DNA from: Mariniblastus sp.
GTDB taxonomy: Bacteria; Planctomycetota; Planctomycetia; Pirellulales; Pirellulaceae
Length of the DNA: 64,000 nucleotides
NCBI GenBank assembly: GCA_022447605.1
Contig: JAKVBG010000001.1
Span: 214,072 to 278,071, forward strand
Reading direction: 5' to 3'
Positions 51,640-62,375 of this stretch are shown here, in pieces. Each line of letters starts with the position of its first letter. Position 1 is the stretch's first letter. The position numbers and the translations under genes were made by a program. The notes beneath the pieces were generated by a model. That model worked only from the letters and a program-made list of their open reading frames with translations, ran no database searches and was not told where the DNA came from.

Positions 51640-52881
51640 TCAGGAATCGCTCCCGGCACGGCGAATCGCTTCGTAATCGATCGGCTGAGCCAGATCGATG
51701 GTACCGTGAGCCGATTGCATCGGGTACTTCAGTCCGGTGGCGCAGTTGAACAGGACAGCCCTTTCATTTGGCTGGATGCGGCCGGTGGAAAGTTCCTGTT
51801 GCAAGGCAGCCAGCGTCGCCGCACCCTCGGGACAGAGCAGGATTCCCTCCCGGCGGGCGCATTCCCGCTGCGCTTCCTCAATTGCGTCATCACTGACGGC
51901 CACCGCAAATCCGCCACTCTCCCGCACGGCGTCCAGGATCAGGTAGTCACCCAGCGCCGCCGGTACGCGGATGCCCGAGGCGATCGTCGACGCGTTGGAC
52001 CACGGCTCCGCGTGGCGATCTCCACGCTCAAACGCCCTGACAATCGGCGCGCAACCTGCGGCCTGCACCGCCACCATTCTGGGTCGCTTGGATCCAATCC
52101 AGCCAATCGCTTCCAGTTCCTGGAACGCCTTCCACATACCGATCAGGCCAGTGCCTCCCCCGGTCGGGTAGAGAATCACGTCGGGGACGTCCCAGCCGAG
52201 TTGCTCGGCCAATTCCAGTCCCATCGTTTTCTTCCCCTCGATCCGGTACGGCTCCTTGAGGGTGGACGTGTCAAACCAGCCCATCGCCTCTTGGCCCCCG
52301 GCCACGATCTTCCCACAATCGTTGATGTAACCATTGCAGAGAAAGGTCGTGGCCCCCTGGAAAGCAATCTCCTGCACATTGACCGTCGGTGTGTCCTGAG
52401 GGCAGAAAACATACGTTTCGATACCCGCCCTCGAGCCGTAAGCCGCCAAGGCCGCGCCCGCATTCCCGTTGGTCGGCATCGCCATCCGTCGCACGCCGAG
52501 TTCCCGGGCCATCGCCACGGCCAGGGCCAGGCCCCGCGCTTTGAAGGAGCCGGTCGGCAGACGGCCTTCATCCTTGATCAGAATCTCGCCGCAGCCCAAT
52601 CGCTGTTGGAGTTTGGCCGCTGGAAGCAAGGGCGTCATTACCTCTCCCAGGCGAACCACATTTTGCGATTTTCGAACAGGCAGAAATTCACGGTACCGCC
52701 AAAACTCCGGTCGTCTCGAGAGCAACTGCTCCTTGCTGACGGATCGGGCCAGAGCTTTCAAGTCGTAGCGGACCCAGAGCGGTTTTCCGTGATCGGAGAG
52801 GCCCCGCAGCTGATCCGCCGGATATGTTTCTCCCGTCTCACTGCATTCCAGGTGGGTTACAAAAGTCGGATACTCTTTCAT
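51640..52881 (-). CDS. Threonine synthase-like PLP enzyme
   Basis: A 413-residue fold-type II PLP enzyme of the threonine synthase branch. The N-terminal module THLECSETGETYPADQLRGL resembles the Cys-containing start of many ThrC proteins. The PLP lysine is in LPTGSFKARGLALA, and AMPTNGNAGAALAAY and YPTGGGTGLIGMW bind phosphate. The start used is ATG 52881, close to the conserved start. It is a second gene of this kind beside the thrC at 39 kb and lies away from other threonine genes. It may be a paralogue with another substrate, such as a diaminopropionate or cysteate synthase-like reaction. Confidence 0.82.
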   Translation of the reverse strand: MKEYPTFVTHLECSETGETYPADQLRGLSDHGKPLWVRYDLKALARSVSKEQLLSRRPEFWRYREFLPVRKSQNVVRLGEVMTPLLPAAKLQQRLGCGEILIKDEGRLPTGSFKARGLALAVAMARELGVRRMAMPTNGNAGAALAAYGSRAGIETYVFCPQDTPTVNVQEIAFQGATTFLCNGYINDCGKIVAGGQEAMGWFDTSTLKEPYRIEGKKTMGLELAEQLGWDVPDVILYPTGGGTGLIGMWKAFQELEAIGWIGSKRPRMVAVQAAGCAPIVRAFERGDRHAEPWSNASTIASGIRVPAALGDYLILDAVRESGGFAVAVSDDAIEEAQRECARREGILLCPEGAATLAALQQELSTGRIQPNERAVLFNCATGLKYPMQSAHGTIDLAQPIDYEAIRRAGSDS

Positions 52882-53157
52882 CAAGGGAACCAGCAACAGG
52901 TATCGGGAGATCACCCCAAGGCGAGGTGTAGGCCATGACAGAATACCTGATGATACAACATCTGGTTGTCACGTCAGAAGCCCTGTCGAGCCGTTTCACG
53001 GTGAGAATGATCACCAATTTCAGTTCGCCCCACGGGGGCATCTAACGTTCCGTCGGTTCTTGCCAAAATTTATGACAATCCATTTGCATTGAACCAGCGA
53101 AAACAAAATAATGTCAGCGGCAGGCATGTAAACGTCATCAATCAAAAAGGGAATCGA

Positions 53158-54348
53158 TTGAAATCGGGCAGCCGCAGAGCGTTTATCGCGGGAAGCTTGG
53201 GAATGGGAGCCTCGGCCTGGGGCTCTCTCCATTGGCCGAACCGTCTCGGTCACCCAGCCACTGCCCCGGACGCTGCCGCACCTGATCGCCAAGTCACCCG
53301 CAGGATGTCGTCTGCATCTTTTCGTCCACCCGCTTTTGCCATCATCCCGGTCGTATCGGATGGCAAATGGAACTGGAAAGAACCTCCCCAGGATTCGACC
53401 GGGTACCTGCAGCCACGCGATTTTGAAGTCTCGGTCGGAATGAGCTTTACCGGGCGAGGTTTTGGCAGGAACCTGCGCGCCACCACGGTGGCACCGATCG
53501 GTTTTCCGGAACAGGAAATCCTCGACTTCCGGATTGAAAACGAGGGATGTTCGGCCAGGATCCTGCCGATCAACGCGGGAGCGGCTCAACTCGCTCTATC
53601 GGCCGACTCGTTGGCACCAGGGCAAACGATCTATGCGATGGCTCATTACAAATTGCGCGTGTCGAAGGTCTACCACGGTTTTCAGAAAGAGCAGTTTCCC
53701 AGCCAACAGGAACAGGTCGAGATCTTTTCCAGTCGCTACCTCCGCAACAGTCCCGGGATCAAGGTGAAATCGAAGCTGGTGGACGAGTTGGTCAAACGGA
53801 TTACCTCGCCAGAGATGCACCCATGGGACAAGGCGATCAAGTTCCAGCAGTGGGTTTGGGAGAATATCGAGGGGGTCCCGGGCCGTTATACCAGTGTGGA
53901 AGAGGCAATCCGGCAAGGCAAAGGGGACTGTGAAGAGAGGGCCTGCCTGTTCATCGCTCTCTGTCGCGCCGCCGGCATTCCCGCTCGGCAGGTCTGGGTA
54001 CCGAGTCACGTCTGGGCGGAAATCGGACTGCATGACCGTGAAGGCCGGCCTTGTTGGGTCCCCGTTCATACGGCCGCCTACAACTGGTTTGGCTGGACGG
54101 GAGCCCACGAGATCGTGCTACAGAAAGGGGATTACATCCGGATCGGTCACCGCAAGAAAACGGTCCGCCTGGTGGACGACTGGTACCAGCTGAATGGTCC
54201 CCGACCGGAAATGTATTTTTCGGCCCGCGTCCAACCAATCGCACCGGCCGGCCATGACGCCGGGCCCGGTGCCCGCCTGAAACGGCCGGACGGCCGATGG
54301 CAGCTGGCGGGGAATCACCCGGACAACAAGCATATGCGTGACAAGTAG
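53158..54348 (+). CDS. Tat-exported transglutaminase-like protein
   Basis: A 396-residue protein. SRRAFIAGSLGMGASAWG near the N-terminus is a twin-arginine signal peptide. After a beta-rich middle part, the transglutaminase-like core holds KGDCEERACLFIALCRAAGIPARQVW (Cys and fold) and SHVWAEIGL (His), with the Asp in the WVPVHTAAYNW region replaced or shifted. Such proteins are usually papain-fold hydrolases or amidases, not true cross-linkers. TTG 53158 has an AAAGGG ribosome site 6 bases upstream and places the Tat motif at the N-terminus; an earlier TTG at 53089 is open. It is convergent with metH. Confidence 0.78.
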   Translation: MKSGSRRAFIAGSLGMGASAWGSLHWPNRLGHPATAPDAAAPDRQVTRRMSSASFRPPAFAIIPVVSDGKWNWKEPPQDSTGYLQPRDFEVSVGMSFTGRGFGRNLRATTVAPIGFPEQEILDFRIENEGCSARILPINAGAAQLALSADSLAPGQTIYAMAHYKLRVSKVYHGFQKEQFPSQQEQVEIFSSRYLRNSPGIKVKSKLVDELVKRITSPEMHPWDKAIKFQQWVWENIEGVPGRYTSVEEAIRQGKGDCEERACLFIALCRAAGIPARQVWVPSHVWAEIGLHDREGRPCWVPVHTAAYNWFGWTGAHEIVLQKGDYIRIGHRKKTVRLVDDWYQLNGPRPEMYFSARVQPIAPAGHDAGPGARLKRPDGRWQLAGNHPDNKHMRDK

Positions 54349-54387
54349 CCAACGGGTCGCGCCGCAGACTGACTACTGAAGGGAGCA

Positions 54388-57300
54388 CTAGTATCCAAGG
54401 ACCGGCGATAACCAGCGCTCGACATCCTCGACAGAAGCTCCCTTGACTTGGGCATAACGCTCCACCTGGTCCCGCGTGATCTTGTTCACGGAAAAATAGC
54501 GGGATTCGGGATGACCAAAATAGAGACCACTGACGGCAGCACCGGGCCACATGGCAAACGACTCGGTCAAACGGATGCCGGTAGCCGCCTCAACATCCAT
54601 CAACTTCCACAACGTCGCTTTTTCCGTATGGTCGGGACAGGCCGGGTAACCGGCGGCAGGCCGGATACCACGGTATTTTTCGTTGATCAGATCTTCCTGC
54701 CCCAGATCCTCCAGCGCTCCAAACCCCCAATCGTGTCGTGCCCGTTGGTGCAACATCTCGGCAAACGCCTCGGCCAGTCGGTCGGCCAGGGCGGCCACCA
54801 TGATGGCGTTGTAATCATCGAGGGCTTCGCGGTAACCAGCCGCCAATTCATCGCATCCATGGCCCGTCGTCACCGCAAATCCACCGATAAAATCGGGCCG
54901 CCCGCTCTCAACCGGTGCCACGTAGTCGGCCAGCGATCGAAAATGCTCGATCCCGCGTCGCTGCCACTGCTGCCGCAACATATGAAACCGGGTTTGCTCC
55001 TCAGAGCGTGATTCATCGGTATACAGGACAATCGAGTCACCGTCGGAGTTTGCCGGCCAAAATCCGAAGATGCCCCGTGCATCGAGCAGGCGTTCGTCGA
55101 TAATCCTCTGCAACATCTCCCGGGCATCGTCGTATAACTTCCTCGCCTCCTCGCCGACCAGTTCATCGTCCAGGATACGAGGGAATTTCCCGTGCAGTTC
55201 CCAGGCCATGAAGAAGGGGGTCCAGTCGATAAACTCAGCAACCTTCTGCAGGTCAATCTCTTCATCGACCTCCGGTCGCCCTACCGCTTTGCCCGCCGGC
55301 GCGGTTCCCAGCAAACGCGTCCCTGTAAACGAAGGCCGGGCAATCTCAACCGTCTCCCAGTCGGTCGGATAGCGCTTGCTCAGTGCTTCCTCGTAAGGGA
55401 CCAGCTTCATTTGCCGTTCTTCATAACCGGCCACCAGCTTCGCCTGGGAGATCGAGTTTTCAGTAATGAATTCGGTCTTGGAATCCGGGTTGATCAATCG
55501 ATCGACAACGCCCACACTGCGCGACGCATCCAGCACATGCACGACACCGTGCTGGTACTGGGGTGCAATCTTGACCGCCGTATGCTTGTCGCTGGTCGTG
55601 GCCCCGCCGATCAACAGGGGAATCGTCATCCCGGTTCGCTGCATCTCTTTGGCCACGTAAACCATTTCATCCAGACTGGGCGTGATCAGGCCGGACAAGC
55701 CAATCATGTCGACACCGTGCTGGACGGCCGCTTCCAGGATTTTTTCACAGGAAACCATCACGCCCAGGTCAATCACCTCGTAGTTATTGCAGCCAAGTAC
55801 AACGCCCACGATGTTCTTGCCAATGTCGTGAACATCTCCCTTGACCGTGGCCATCAGGATTTTGCCACGGTAACTTGTGCTCTCGAGTCCCGCCTCCAGC
55901 TTTTCCTGTTCCATATAAGGCATCAGGTAGGCGACCGCCTTTTTCATAACGCGGGCCGACTTGACGACTTGGGGCAGAAACATTTTTCCACTGCCAAACA
56001 GGTCTCCCACCACAGCCATGCCATCCATCAGGGGGCCCTCGATGATCTGCAGGCAGCGGGCATATTTCTGGCGGGCCTCCTCGGTGTCCTCCTCGACAAA
56101 CCTGTCGATCCCTTTGACCAAGGCATGGCTCAGCCGTGCTTCTACGGATGCCTCGCGCCACTCGAGGTTCTCGGTTCGGCCCTGCTTCTTCTTATCCTTG
56201 ACCGTATCGGCAAATTCGAGCAAGCGGTCTGTCGCATCCGGTCGCCGGTTAAGCAACACATCTTCCACGTATTCCAGCAGGTCGGCCGGGATCTCCTCGT
56301 AGATCTCCAATTGGCCCGCATTGACAATGCCCATATCCAGGCCCGCTTCGATGGCGTGGTACAGGAACGCCGCGTTGATCGCTTCGCGGACCGTGTTGTT
56401 TCCCCGGAAACTGAAACTGACATTGGAGACGCCACCAGAAACCTTGGCGGCCGGACAGACCTGCTTGATCTGACGCGTCGCTTCAAAAAAGTTGACCGCG
56501 TAGTTGTCGTGCTCCTCCATCCCGGTCGCAATGGTCAGGATGTTGGGGTCGAAAATAATGTCCTCGGGCGGGAAATTGGCCTGCTCGACCAACAGGTCAT
56601 AGGCCCGCTTGCAAATCCGCACCTTGTCATCAATCTCTACGGCCTGGCCCTGTTCGTCGAACGCCATGACTACGGTGGCTGCCCCGTAGCGCCGTATCAA
56701 ACGAGCTTTTTCCAGGAACTCGGCTTCTCCTTCCTTGAGACTGATCGAGTTGACAATGGCCTTGCCCTGGACCGCCTTCAACCCCGCCTCGATGACCGAC
56801 CACCTGGAACTGTCGATCATCACCGGCACCGCGCTGATATCCGACTCACCGGCAATCAGGCGGAGGAACCGTGTCATCGCCGCTTCCCCGTCGAGCAACG
56901 CATCATCCATATTCACATCGATGACCGCCGCGCCTCCCTGGACCTGGTCACGGGCAACCTCGATCGCTTCCTCGAACAGCTCCTCTCGAATCAACCGGGC
57001 AAATTTCCGGGACCCGGTCACGTTGGTCCGCTCCCCGATCATCAGGAAATTGGCATCACTCCGCAAAGTCAGAGGGAGCGAACCTGAGAGGCGGGTAAAG
57101 GACGGAATCTTGTTTTTTCGGTGGGGCTGACTCCGTTTGACAGCGTCGGCGATGGCCGCAATGTGGGTGGGCGTCGTACCACAACATCCGCCGACAATGT
57201 TCAACCAGCCACTTTCGGCCCATTCCCTCAGAGTGGAGGCCATCGGACCGGGCTGCAGATCAAACTGCCCCATCTCGTTGGGCGTGCCGGCATTGGGGTG

Positions 57301-58131
57301 GCAGCTGATGAAGGGCGTGGAGATCTTCTGCAACTCCTCGATATGGGGTCGCATCACGTCTGGCCCCAGTGCACAGTTCATCCCGATGCTGAGCATCGGA
57401 AAGTGGGAAATGCTGTTCCAAAACGCCTCGACGACCTGCCCCGAAACAAAGGTCGCGCCCGATTCTGCAAATGTGCCGGAGACCATCACGGGCACTCGGT
57501 TCCCGTACTCATTAAAGTAACGCGCAATTGCAAACAGGCATGCCTTGAGGTTCAAAGTGTCGATGACCGTTTCGGGGAACAGCAAATCCACGCCACCTTC
57601 CACCAGCGCTTTGGCTTGGGCGTAGTAGGAATTTTCCATTTCATCAAAGGTAATACCACGGAACGCAGCGTCCTCGACACGCGTTGAAATGGCTGTTTGC
57701 TGAGCGGTCGGACCGATCGAACCAGCTACAAACCTGGGTTTGTCGGGCGTCTTTTCAGAAAATTCATCGGCCGCACGACGCGCATTGGCTACCGCAGCCA
57801 GGTTGATTTCTCTCACGACTTCATCGGGAAAACTGAAATCGGCCAGGCCAATCGGACTGGCATTGAAGGTATTCGTTTCAATGATGTCGGCACCCGCGGC
57901 CAGGTATTTTCGATGGATTTCCACGATCGCATCGGGGTTCGTCAGGCCGACCACGTCGGTGCAGTTTTTCAGGTCGACTGCCCAATCAGCAAATCGCTCT
58001 CCCCGAACGTCCGCTTCTTCCAACTGCAGCGCATAGATCATGGAACCCATGGCACCGTCAAGGATCAGTATTTCATGCTCCAGGCGATCCAGCAAAATCT
58101 GTTCGGAATGAGGTCGGGAAGCGACTGACAA
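54388..58131 (-). CDS. metH: Cobalamin-dependent methionine synthase
   Basis: A 1247-residue four-module enzyme that methylates homocysteine from methyltetrahydrofolate through cobalamin. Module 1 is the homocysteine domain, with [11 protein letters not shown] as zinc ligands. Module 2 is the pterin domain, with [15 protein letters not shown]. Module 3 is the cobalamin domain with [17 protein letters not shown], the D-x-H-x2-G base-off motif. Module 4 is the reactivation domain binding SAM and flavodoxin ([13 protein letters not shown]). Length equals that of full-size MetH. The start is TTG 58131, with AGAGG about 11 bases upstream. No cobalamin riboswitch is recognised in the 205-base leader. 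Confidence 0.96.
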   Translation of the reverse strand: MSVASRPHSEQILLDRLEHEILILDGAMGSMIYALQLEEADVRGERFADWAVDLKNCTDVVGLTNPDAIVEIHRKYLAAGADIIETNTFNASPIGLADFSFPDEVVREINLAAVANARRAADEFSEKTPDKPRFVAGSIGPTAQQTAISTRVEDAAFRGITFDEMENSYYAQAKALVEGGVDLLFPETVIDTLNLKACLFAIARYFNEYGNRVPVMVSGTFAESGATFVSGQVVEAFWNSISHFPMLSIGMNCALGPDVMRPHIEELQKISTPFISCHPNAGTPNEMGQFDLQPGPMASTLREWAESGWLNIVGGCCGTTPTHIAAIADAVKRSQPHRKNKIPSFTRLSGSLPLTLRSDANFLMIGERTNVTGSRKFARLIREELFEEAIEVARDQVQGGAAVIDVNMDDALLDGEAAMTRFLRLIAGESDISAVPVMIDSSRWSVIEAGLKAVQGKAIVNSISLKEGEAEFLEKARLIRRYGAATVVMAFDEQGQAVEIDDKVRICKRAYDLLVEQANFPPEDIIFDPNILTIATGMEEHDNYAVNFFEATRQIKQVCPAAKVSGGVSNVSFSFRGNNTVREAINAAFLYHAIEAGLDMGIVNAGQLEIYEEIPADLLEYVEDVLLNRRPDATDRLLEFADTVKDKKKQGRTENLEWREASVEARLSHALVKGIDRFVEEDTEEARQKYARCLQIIEGPLMDGMAVVGDLFGSGKMFLPQVVKSARVMKKAVAYLMPYMEQEKLEAGLESTSYRGKILMATVKGDVHDIGKNIVGVVLGCNNYEVIDLGVMVSCEKILEAAVQHGVDMIGLSGLITPSLDEMVYVAKEMQRTGMTIPLLIGGATTSDKHTAVKIAPQYQHGVVHVLDASRSVGVVDRLINPDSKTEFITENSISQAKLVAGYEERQMKLVPYEEALSKRYPTDWETVEIARPSFTGTRLLGTAPAGKAVGRPEVDEEIDLQKVAEFIDWTPFFMAWELHGKFPRILDDELVGEEARKLYDDAREMLQRIIDERLLDARGIFGFWPANSDGDSIVLYTDESRSEEQTRFHMLRQQWQRRGIEHFRSLADYVAPVESGRPDFIGGFAVTTGHGCDELAAGYREALDDYNAIMVAALADRLAEAFAEMLHQRARHDWGFGALEDLGQEDLINEKYRGIRPAAGYPACPDHTEKATLWKLMDVEAATGIRLTESFAMWPGAAVSGLYFGHPESRYFSVNKITRDQVERYAQVKGASVEDVERWLSPVLGY

Positions 58132-58336
58132 GTTGTTGATACCTCTGTTTTGTCGACTGGCCGGCGACCCCCAGGCTGCCGCTCAGAAAAACCCTTGTAA
58201 AACGCTGACGGTTAATCCGATTAAGCGCCGTTGCAATCCGTCTAATCTATCTACAGTTCAAGTAAGCCACAATGCGATCCGATCATTTAATTCTGTTGAC
58301 TGGTAAATTCCTGAATGTGCCCTGTGGACGGAACCT

Positions 58337-59539
58337 ATGGACCCTTCTTTTTCTGTCGATACCCATTACGTTACCCCCAACCCGATCTTTGTCCCGAGCC
58401 CAAACAGTCAGCCTAATCGTACGAAACGTACCGCAAACGACCGAACCAAGGTTCACCAGGCCGATGACCTGCACGACCAGTTAGAGGGCAATTTCGAGAC
58501 GGCGTCCGGGGTAGAACGGCAGTATTCGGACGATTACTTTCACGGCATCCCCGTCAGTTCCTTTTTTGTCCACCCTTTGGCGAAAAACGACGATGCTCCC
58601 TCTGCGGATCAACTGGTCTCCGCCGAGTATGGGGTCGACAACCAGACCCCCGTTTCCAGCATCCCGGCACTACTGTCCGATGTGGAAAAAAATCCAATTG
58701 CGGCGTGCCATCCATGGACAACCAGTGAAACACTCGATTCCGTTCGGCGTTTCCATGCATCGCCTCAACCGCTGGTCGACGACCTGGATTCGACGACCCG
58801 GCCCGATCAACCGGGCCCCGAATCGCACCTGACTCGGGACAACGCCTTTTCGACCGAGGCAGGCCTCGTAACGGGCAACGGCTTTGCCTGGCCCGAACTG
58901 GTTCTCCAACTGGTCAATGACCCACGTGGCGCGATCGATTCACTGGGCCAAGCGGTTCTCCATTTGCTGGGCCATGGTGAAAATCGGATTGGCATTACGT
59001 CCACCCGTTTTGGTGAAGGCTGCTCGACCATCGCTGCCAGCTTGGCGCTGTGGGCCTCCAATTTCGATCAGTCGGTGTTATTGGTCGACGGTCATTTCAA
59101 CCGCCCACGCCTGGCACAACAGCTGGGCATCAAAGTGGCGGAACCCTGGACCGTTTCGAGCCATGACCCCGATTCTATCGAAGAGCGCATCCACCACTTG
59201 GGAGGAACTTCGGTCGGGATGCTGCCACTGGCGACTGAGGGAGCAGTGATGGATTCTCCTGAACAGGCGTTCGATGTTCTCGGCAGATCCTTGCGGACCA
59301 TTTCCGAGCAGTACGACCTGGTCGTGATCGATATCGGGCCTGTTTTTCAGTTGATGACTGAACTGGAAATATCAACCCATCTGATGGACGTCGCGATCCT
59401 GGCATCGGCAGTCAACCGCACCAGCATCGTGGAGAGAAGTCGCTCGCAGGAAATCCTGACATCTCTGGGCACCCAGAAGATGGTCGTCGCCGAGAACTTT
59501 GCCCAACGAACCTGGCTGGAAACAGGCGGGAAGCTCTAA
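58337..59539 (+). CDS. BY-kinase/CpsD-like P-loop protein with degenerate Walker A
   Basis: A 400-residue cytoplasmic protein. The C-terminal 200 residues resemble the bacterial tyrosine kinase (CpsD/Wzc cytoplasmic) ATPase domain: IGITSTRFGEGCSTIAASLALWA, VLLVDGHFNRPRLAQQLG and YDLVVIDIGPVF. In the P-loop the expected lysine of GEGKS(T/S) is cysteine (GEGCST), and the Walker A' position reads DGHFNRP where family members have DADLRRP. The N-terminal 190 residues are polar and low in structure with no family. It may not hydrolyse ATP. It sits upstream of a membrane glycosyltransferase on the same strand. Confidence 0.7.
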   Translation: MDPSFSVDTHYVTPNPIFVPSPNSQPNRTKRTANDRTKVHQADDLHDQLEGNFETASGVERQYSDDYFHGIPVSSFFVHPLAKNDDAPSADQLVSAEYGVDNQTPVSSIPALLSDVEKNPIAACHPWTTSETLDSVRRFHASPQPLVDDLDSTTRPDQPGPESHLTRDNAFSTEAGLVTGNGFAWPELVLQLVNDPRGAIDSLGQAVLHLLGHGENRIGITSTRFGEGCSTIAASLALWASNFDQSVLLVDGHFNRPRLAQQLGIKVAEPWTVSSHDPDSIEERIHHLGGTSVGMLPLATEGAVMDSPEQAFDVLGRSLRTISEQYDLVVIDIGPVFQLMTELEISTHLMDVAILASAVNRTSIVERSRSQEILTSLGTQKMVVAENFAQRTWLETGGKL

Positions 59540-59664
59540 ACGTTACTACGGGTAAAGCGGAACCGTGCCACGTCCTGGCCAGGATTCGTGTAACATGGAC
59601 TGCCAGTACGGGGGACCGGCCTCTGTCCAAGTGATCGCCACCGTTGACCGTTGCGTGTGATTGA

Positions 59665-61260
59665 GTGACTTCCTATAGACAACTTGGCTTGATCGGGTTG
59701 GCCTTGCTGGTCGCGCTGGTCGCCATCGTTTTAAGGTGGATGATCAGTCTCAACGAACCGTTATGGATCGATGAATTGCATACGGCCTGGTCCGTCGACG
59801 GCCCGCTGGACTCTGTTGCCAGCCGCGCCGCCCAAGGCAATCAGACACCCCTCTATTTCTGGTTGGAATGGCTGGTTTGCCGGCAGTTCGGATTGACAGA
59901 ATTCTGGCTGAGACTGCCTTCTATGCTGTACGGCAGCCTGACCGCCGTCGCCGCCAGCCTGCTGGTCTGGAAATTTCAACGTGCTCCGATGGCGGCCCTA
60001 ACGGCCGGGCTGCTGATTGCCATCGACCCACTTTTTCTCTTCTACGGAAGTGAAGCCAGGCCGTACGCTTTACTGCATCTGCTCAGCTTACTGCAGGTGT
60101 TTTTTTTCATCCGTGAAATGGAAATTTCCCAGGATCCAGCCCGGGTACCAAGGCGTCGAGTTCCTACGTGTCTGGCAATCTTGACCGCATTGATGTTATG
60201 GACCCACCTGACAGCCGTCTTACTGGTTGTGACGGAACTGCTATTCCTGCTGTTCTTTGCCCGGCGATTTCCTGTCAAGGCGCCCTTGATCTCGATCGCA
60301 GTCGGTAGCCTGGCACTGCTGCCCATGACCTGGTTGGCCATGGACGTTTTTTCCAAACGGCAAGATTGGCAAACGGTTTCCGATTCAGGCCTCTTGATTC
60401 GACAACTCTGGCCCGCGCCGCTTATTTGTGTCATGGTACCAGCCTTGACAGGTTGGCTGGTCAGTTGGCGAAAAACGGTTCAATCAGTTACTCAACCAGC
60501 TACTCAACCCTCCCAGCAGCGCTGGATCCCCTGGTTGGCATGGCCTCTGGCCTGGGGGCTCACCCCATTGCTCCTTCTCTGGTTCGCCGATTTGTCCGGA
60601 CTCGCCCCCGCCGCCATGAACCGTTATGCCCAGGTGGGCGCACCGGCCTGGCCAGTGCTTTGCGGCGTATTGCTAGCCCGAATCCCGGTCCGCTCCTACC
60701 GTTTCGCCGCCTCGCTTCTCGTCCTGGCAGTGGCGATCTTCTTCAGTGGCAACTTGGGCAGCCTGTTGGAAAAAGGGATGCCGGGTCGCCACCGACATGA
60801 AAACTGGGCTGCCGCGGTCAACCTGATCAACTCGAAAGGGACGACCGGTCCCCTGTTCCTGTTTTCGAACCTGATCGAAGATCATCAGGCGCTACCCCGC
60901 ACCGGTTCCGGCTCCGAGATCAACCAAGACAAACGGTTGGCCTATCTCTCGTTCCCTGTAACGGGAATCCATAAAATCAAATCGGGGATCACGGTCATTC
61001 CACGACCCACGCTCCCGAATCGGCGTTTCACCCCAAGCGACCTGGCTGCGGTGCAGAAAAACGGCGGAGCCTGGCTGCTAGTGAGAGGAGACCCAAGGTT
61101 GACCGACGTCATCGCGGCCGAACTGGAAAACGGATTGGCACTCCCTGCTGGGCAGTCCAGTCGGGTAGACGTCTGGGAACTGACGGGCAGTCTTGTTTAC
61201 GTCGCCAGGCTGCGAATCGTTCCCGATGAATCGGACTCGTCAAAGCGTACTGCCGATTAA
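59665..61260 (+). CDS. GT-C membrane glycosyltransferase (GT39/83-like)
   Basis: A 531-residue polytopic protein with about eleven helices. The first loop has LWIDELHTAW, whose acidic pair is the catalytic site of GT-C enzymes such as PMT and ArnT. FYGSEARPYALLHLL matches the S-x3-R-x-Y-x-L block of this group. A C-terminal soluble part of about 120 residues follows the last helix. These enzymes move a sugar from a polyprenyl carrier to protein, lipid or polysaccharide. The start is GTG 59665 with a weak ribosome site. It follows the kinase-like gene by 125 bases, and its stop overlaps the convergent thiO stop (TTAA at 61257-61260). Confidence 0.82.
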   Translation: MTSYRQLGLIGLALLVALVAIVLRWMISLNEPLWIDELHTAWSVDGPLDSVASRAAQGNQTPLYFWLEWLVCRQFGLTEFWLRLPSMLYGSLTAVAASLLVWKFQRAPMAALTAGLLIAIDPLFLFYGSEARPYALLHLLSLLQVFFFIREMEISQDPARVPRRRVPTCLAILTALMLWTHLTAVLLVVTELLFLLFFARRFPVKAPLISIAVGSLALLPMTWLAMDVFSKRQDWQTVSDSGLLIRQLWPAPLICVMVPALTGWLVSWRKTVQSVTQPATQPSQQRWIPWLAWPLAWGLTPLLLLWFADLSGLAPAAMNRYAQVGAPAWPVLCGVLLARIPVRSYRFAASLLVLAVAIFFSGNLGSLLEKGMPGRHRHENWAAAVNLINSKGTTGPLFLFSNLIEDHQALPRTGSGSEINQDKRLAYLSFPVTGIHKIKSGITVIPRPTLPNRRFTPSDLAAVQKNGGAWLLVRGDPRLTDVIAAELENGLALPAGQSSRVDVWELTGSLVYVARLRIVPDESDSSKRTAD

Positions 61261-62375
61261 GAGATTTCTTCTTTGACCCGGGCCGGGTCAAACGGCGCAA
61301 GGTCAATGCGTGGAGGTTTCTCTTCGACCAGGTCGGCCATCACCAGGGCCGTGCCGGTCGATTGCTGCAGACCGACTTTGAAATGCCCGGTCGCCACGAA
61401 ACCGTTCTCCCAGTTCGGCAATCTTCCCAGGTAGGGAAACCCATCGTAGGTCGCCGGGCGCAAACCAGCCCACTGGCTCTCCAAGCGTTCCGGGGTCAGC
61501 GCGGGTAACAGGCTTGCAGCAAAGGCCTCCAATTCGGCCAGGACCGGCTTGGTCGTGGTCGGTTCAAACCCGGCCTCTTCGGTAGACGAACCGACCAGGA
61601 TATGACCATCCGGGCGCGGTACCACATAGCGCGAACCTTCGTTCAAGATTGTTTTCAGGCCACTCTCCGGCCAAAAGTAGAGCAACATCTGGCCGCGAAC
61701 GGGTATCATCGAGAGATTCACGCCGAGCGGATGCAGCAATTCACTGGTCCACGCGCCCGCCGTGATACAGAACCGGTCACCCTCAATCCTCTGGTTCCCC
61801 AGACGGAGTGCAACCAACTGACCCGATCGTGTTTCAAAACAGGGATCGCCAACCGACTGGTGAAATTCCACCCCCCGCGACCGGCAGCCGGCCCGCAAAG
61901 CGCGGAGGTGGTGTGGATTGCGAATCTGGGCTTCCCCCGGTACCGAGAGGGCCATTCGCACACCCGCGGTCGAGAGGTGAGGCTGCTGGAGACCAAGGGC
62001 CGTGGCCGAAAGTTCGAGGTATTCAATTTGACATTCTTCCCAGTAGCCCCTTAATCCCGAAAGGGCCGCCGCTTCTCCCAAGCTGCGGGCCAGGTAGATA
62101 CCGCCGCAAACCTGGAACCCATTGTCGATGCCCGTCTCCGATTTCAAATCGACCGCCCACTCGGCATGCAAGCGATTACTCAGTGCCGTCAACTGATCGA
62201 GCGGGTGGATGGCCGTCTGCTCGTTGGCAGGAACGAGAATCCCTGCCCCGGCCCACGAGGCGGGTCGCCCAACCTGTTCCCGGTCGACCAGGCTCACACG
62301 GTGCCCCCGCCCGGACAGCTCCCAGGCAATCGAGAGCCCCATGATCCCACCGCCGATCACCACGGTTCGCGTCAT
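61257..62375 (-). CDS. thiO: Glycine oxidase-like FAD enzyme (ThiO)
   Basis: A 372-residue flavoprotein. TVVIGGGIMGLSIAWELSGRG is the dinucleotide-binding fold, PASWAGAGIL follows it as in ThiO, and VRGQMLLYF, YVVPRPDGHILVGSS and WAGLRPATYDGFPYLG complete the D-amino-acid oxidase family pattern. ThiO oxidises glycine to the imine used in thiazole synthesis. No other thiamine gene is in the window, so a different amine substrate remains possible. It overlaps the upstream TIGR04282 gene by ATGA (62372-62375), so both are translated together. Confidence 0.82.
   Translation of the reverse strand: MTRTVVIGGGIMGLSIAWELSGRGHRVSLVDREQVGRPASWAGAGILVPANEQTAIHPLDQLTALSNRLHAEWAVDLKSETGIDNGFQVCGGIYLARSLGEAAALSGLRGYWEECQIEYLELSATALGLQQPHLSTAGVRMALSVPGEAQIRNPHHLRALRAGCRSRGVEFHQSVGDPCFETRSGQLVALRLGNQRIEGDRFCITAGAWTSELLHPLGVNLSMIPVRGQMLLYFWPESGLKTILNEGSRYVVPRPDGHILVGSSTEEAGFEPTTTKPVLAELEAFAASLLPALTPERLESQWAGLRPATYDGFPYLGRLPNWENGFVATGHFKVGLQQSTGTALVMADLVEEKPPRIDLAPFDPARVKEEIS

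Noticed and set aside
55192-57087. A 631-residue frame opposite metH
   Set aside because: It is a shadow of metH on the other strand; the metH frame has all family motifs.
58132-58336. A cobalamin or SAM riboswitch before metH
   Set aside because: The leader was read on the minus strand for the B12-box and SAM-I core. Neither was visible, and the region is short.
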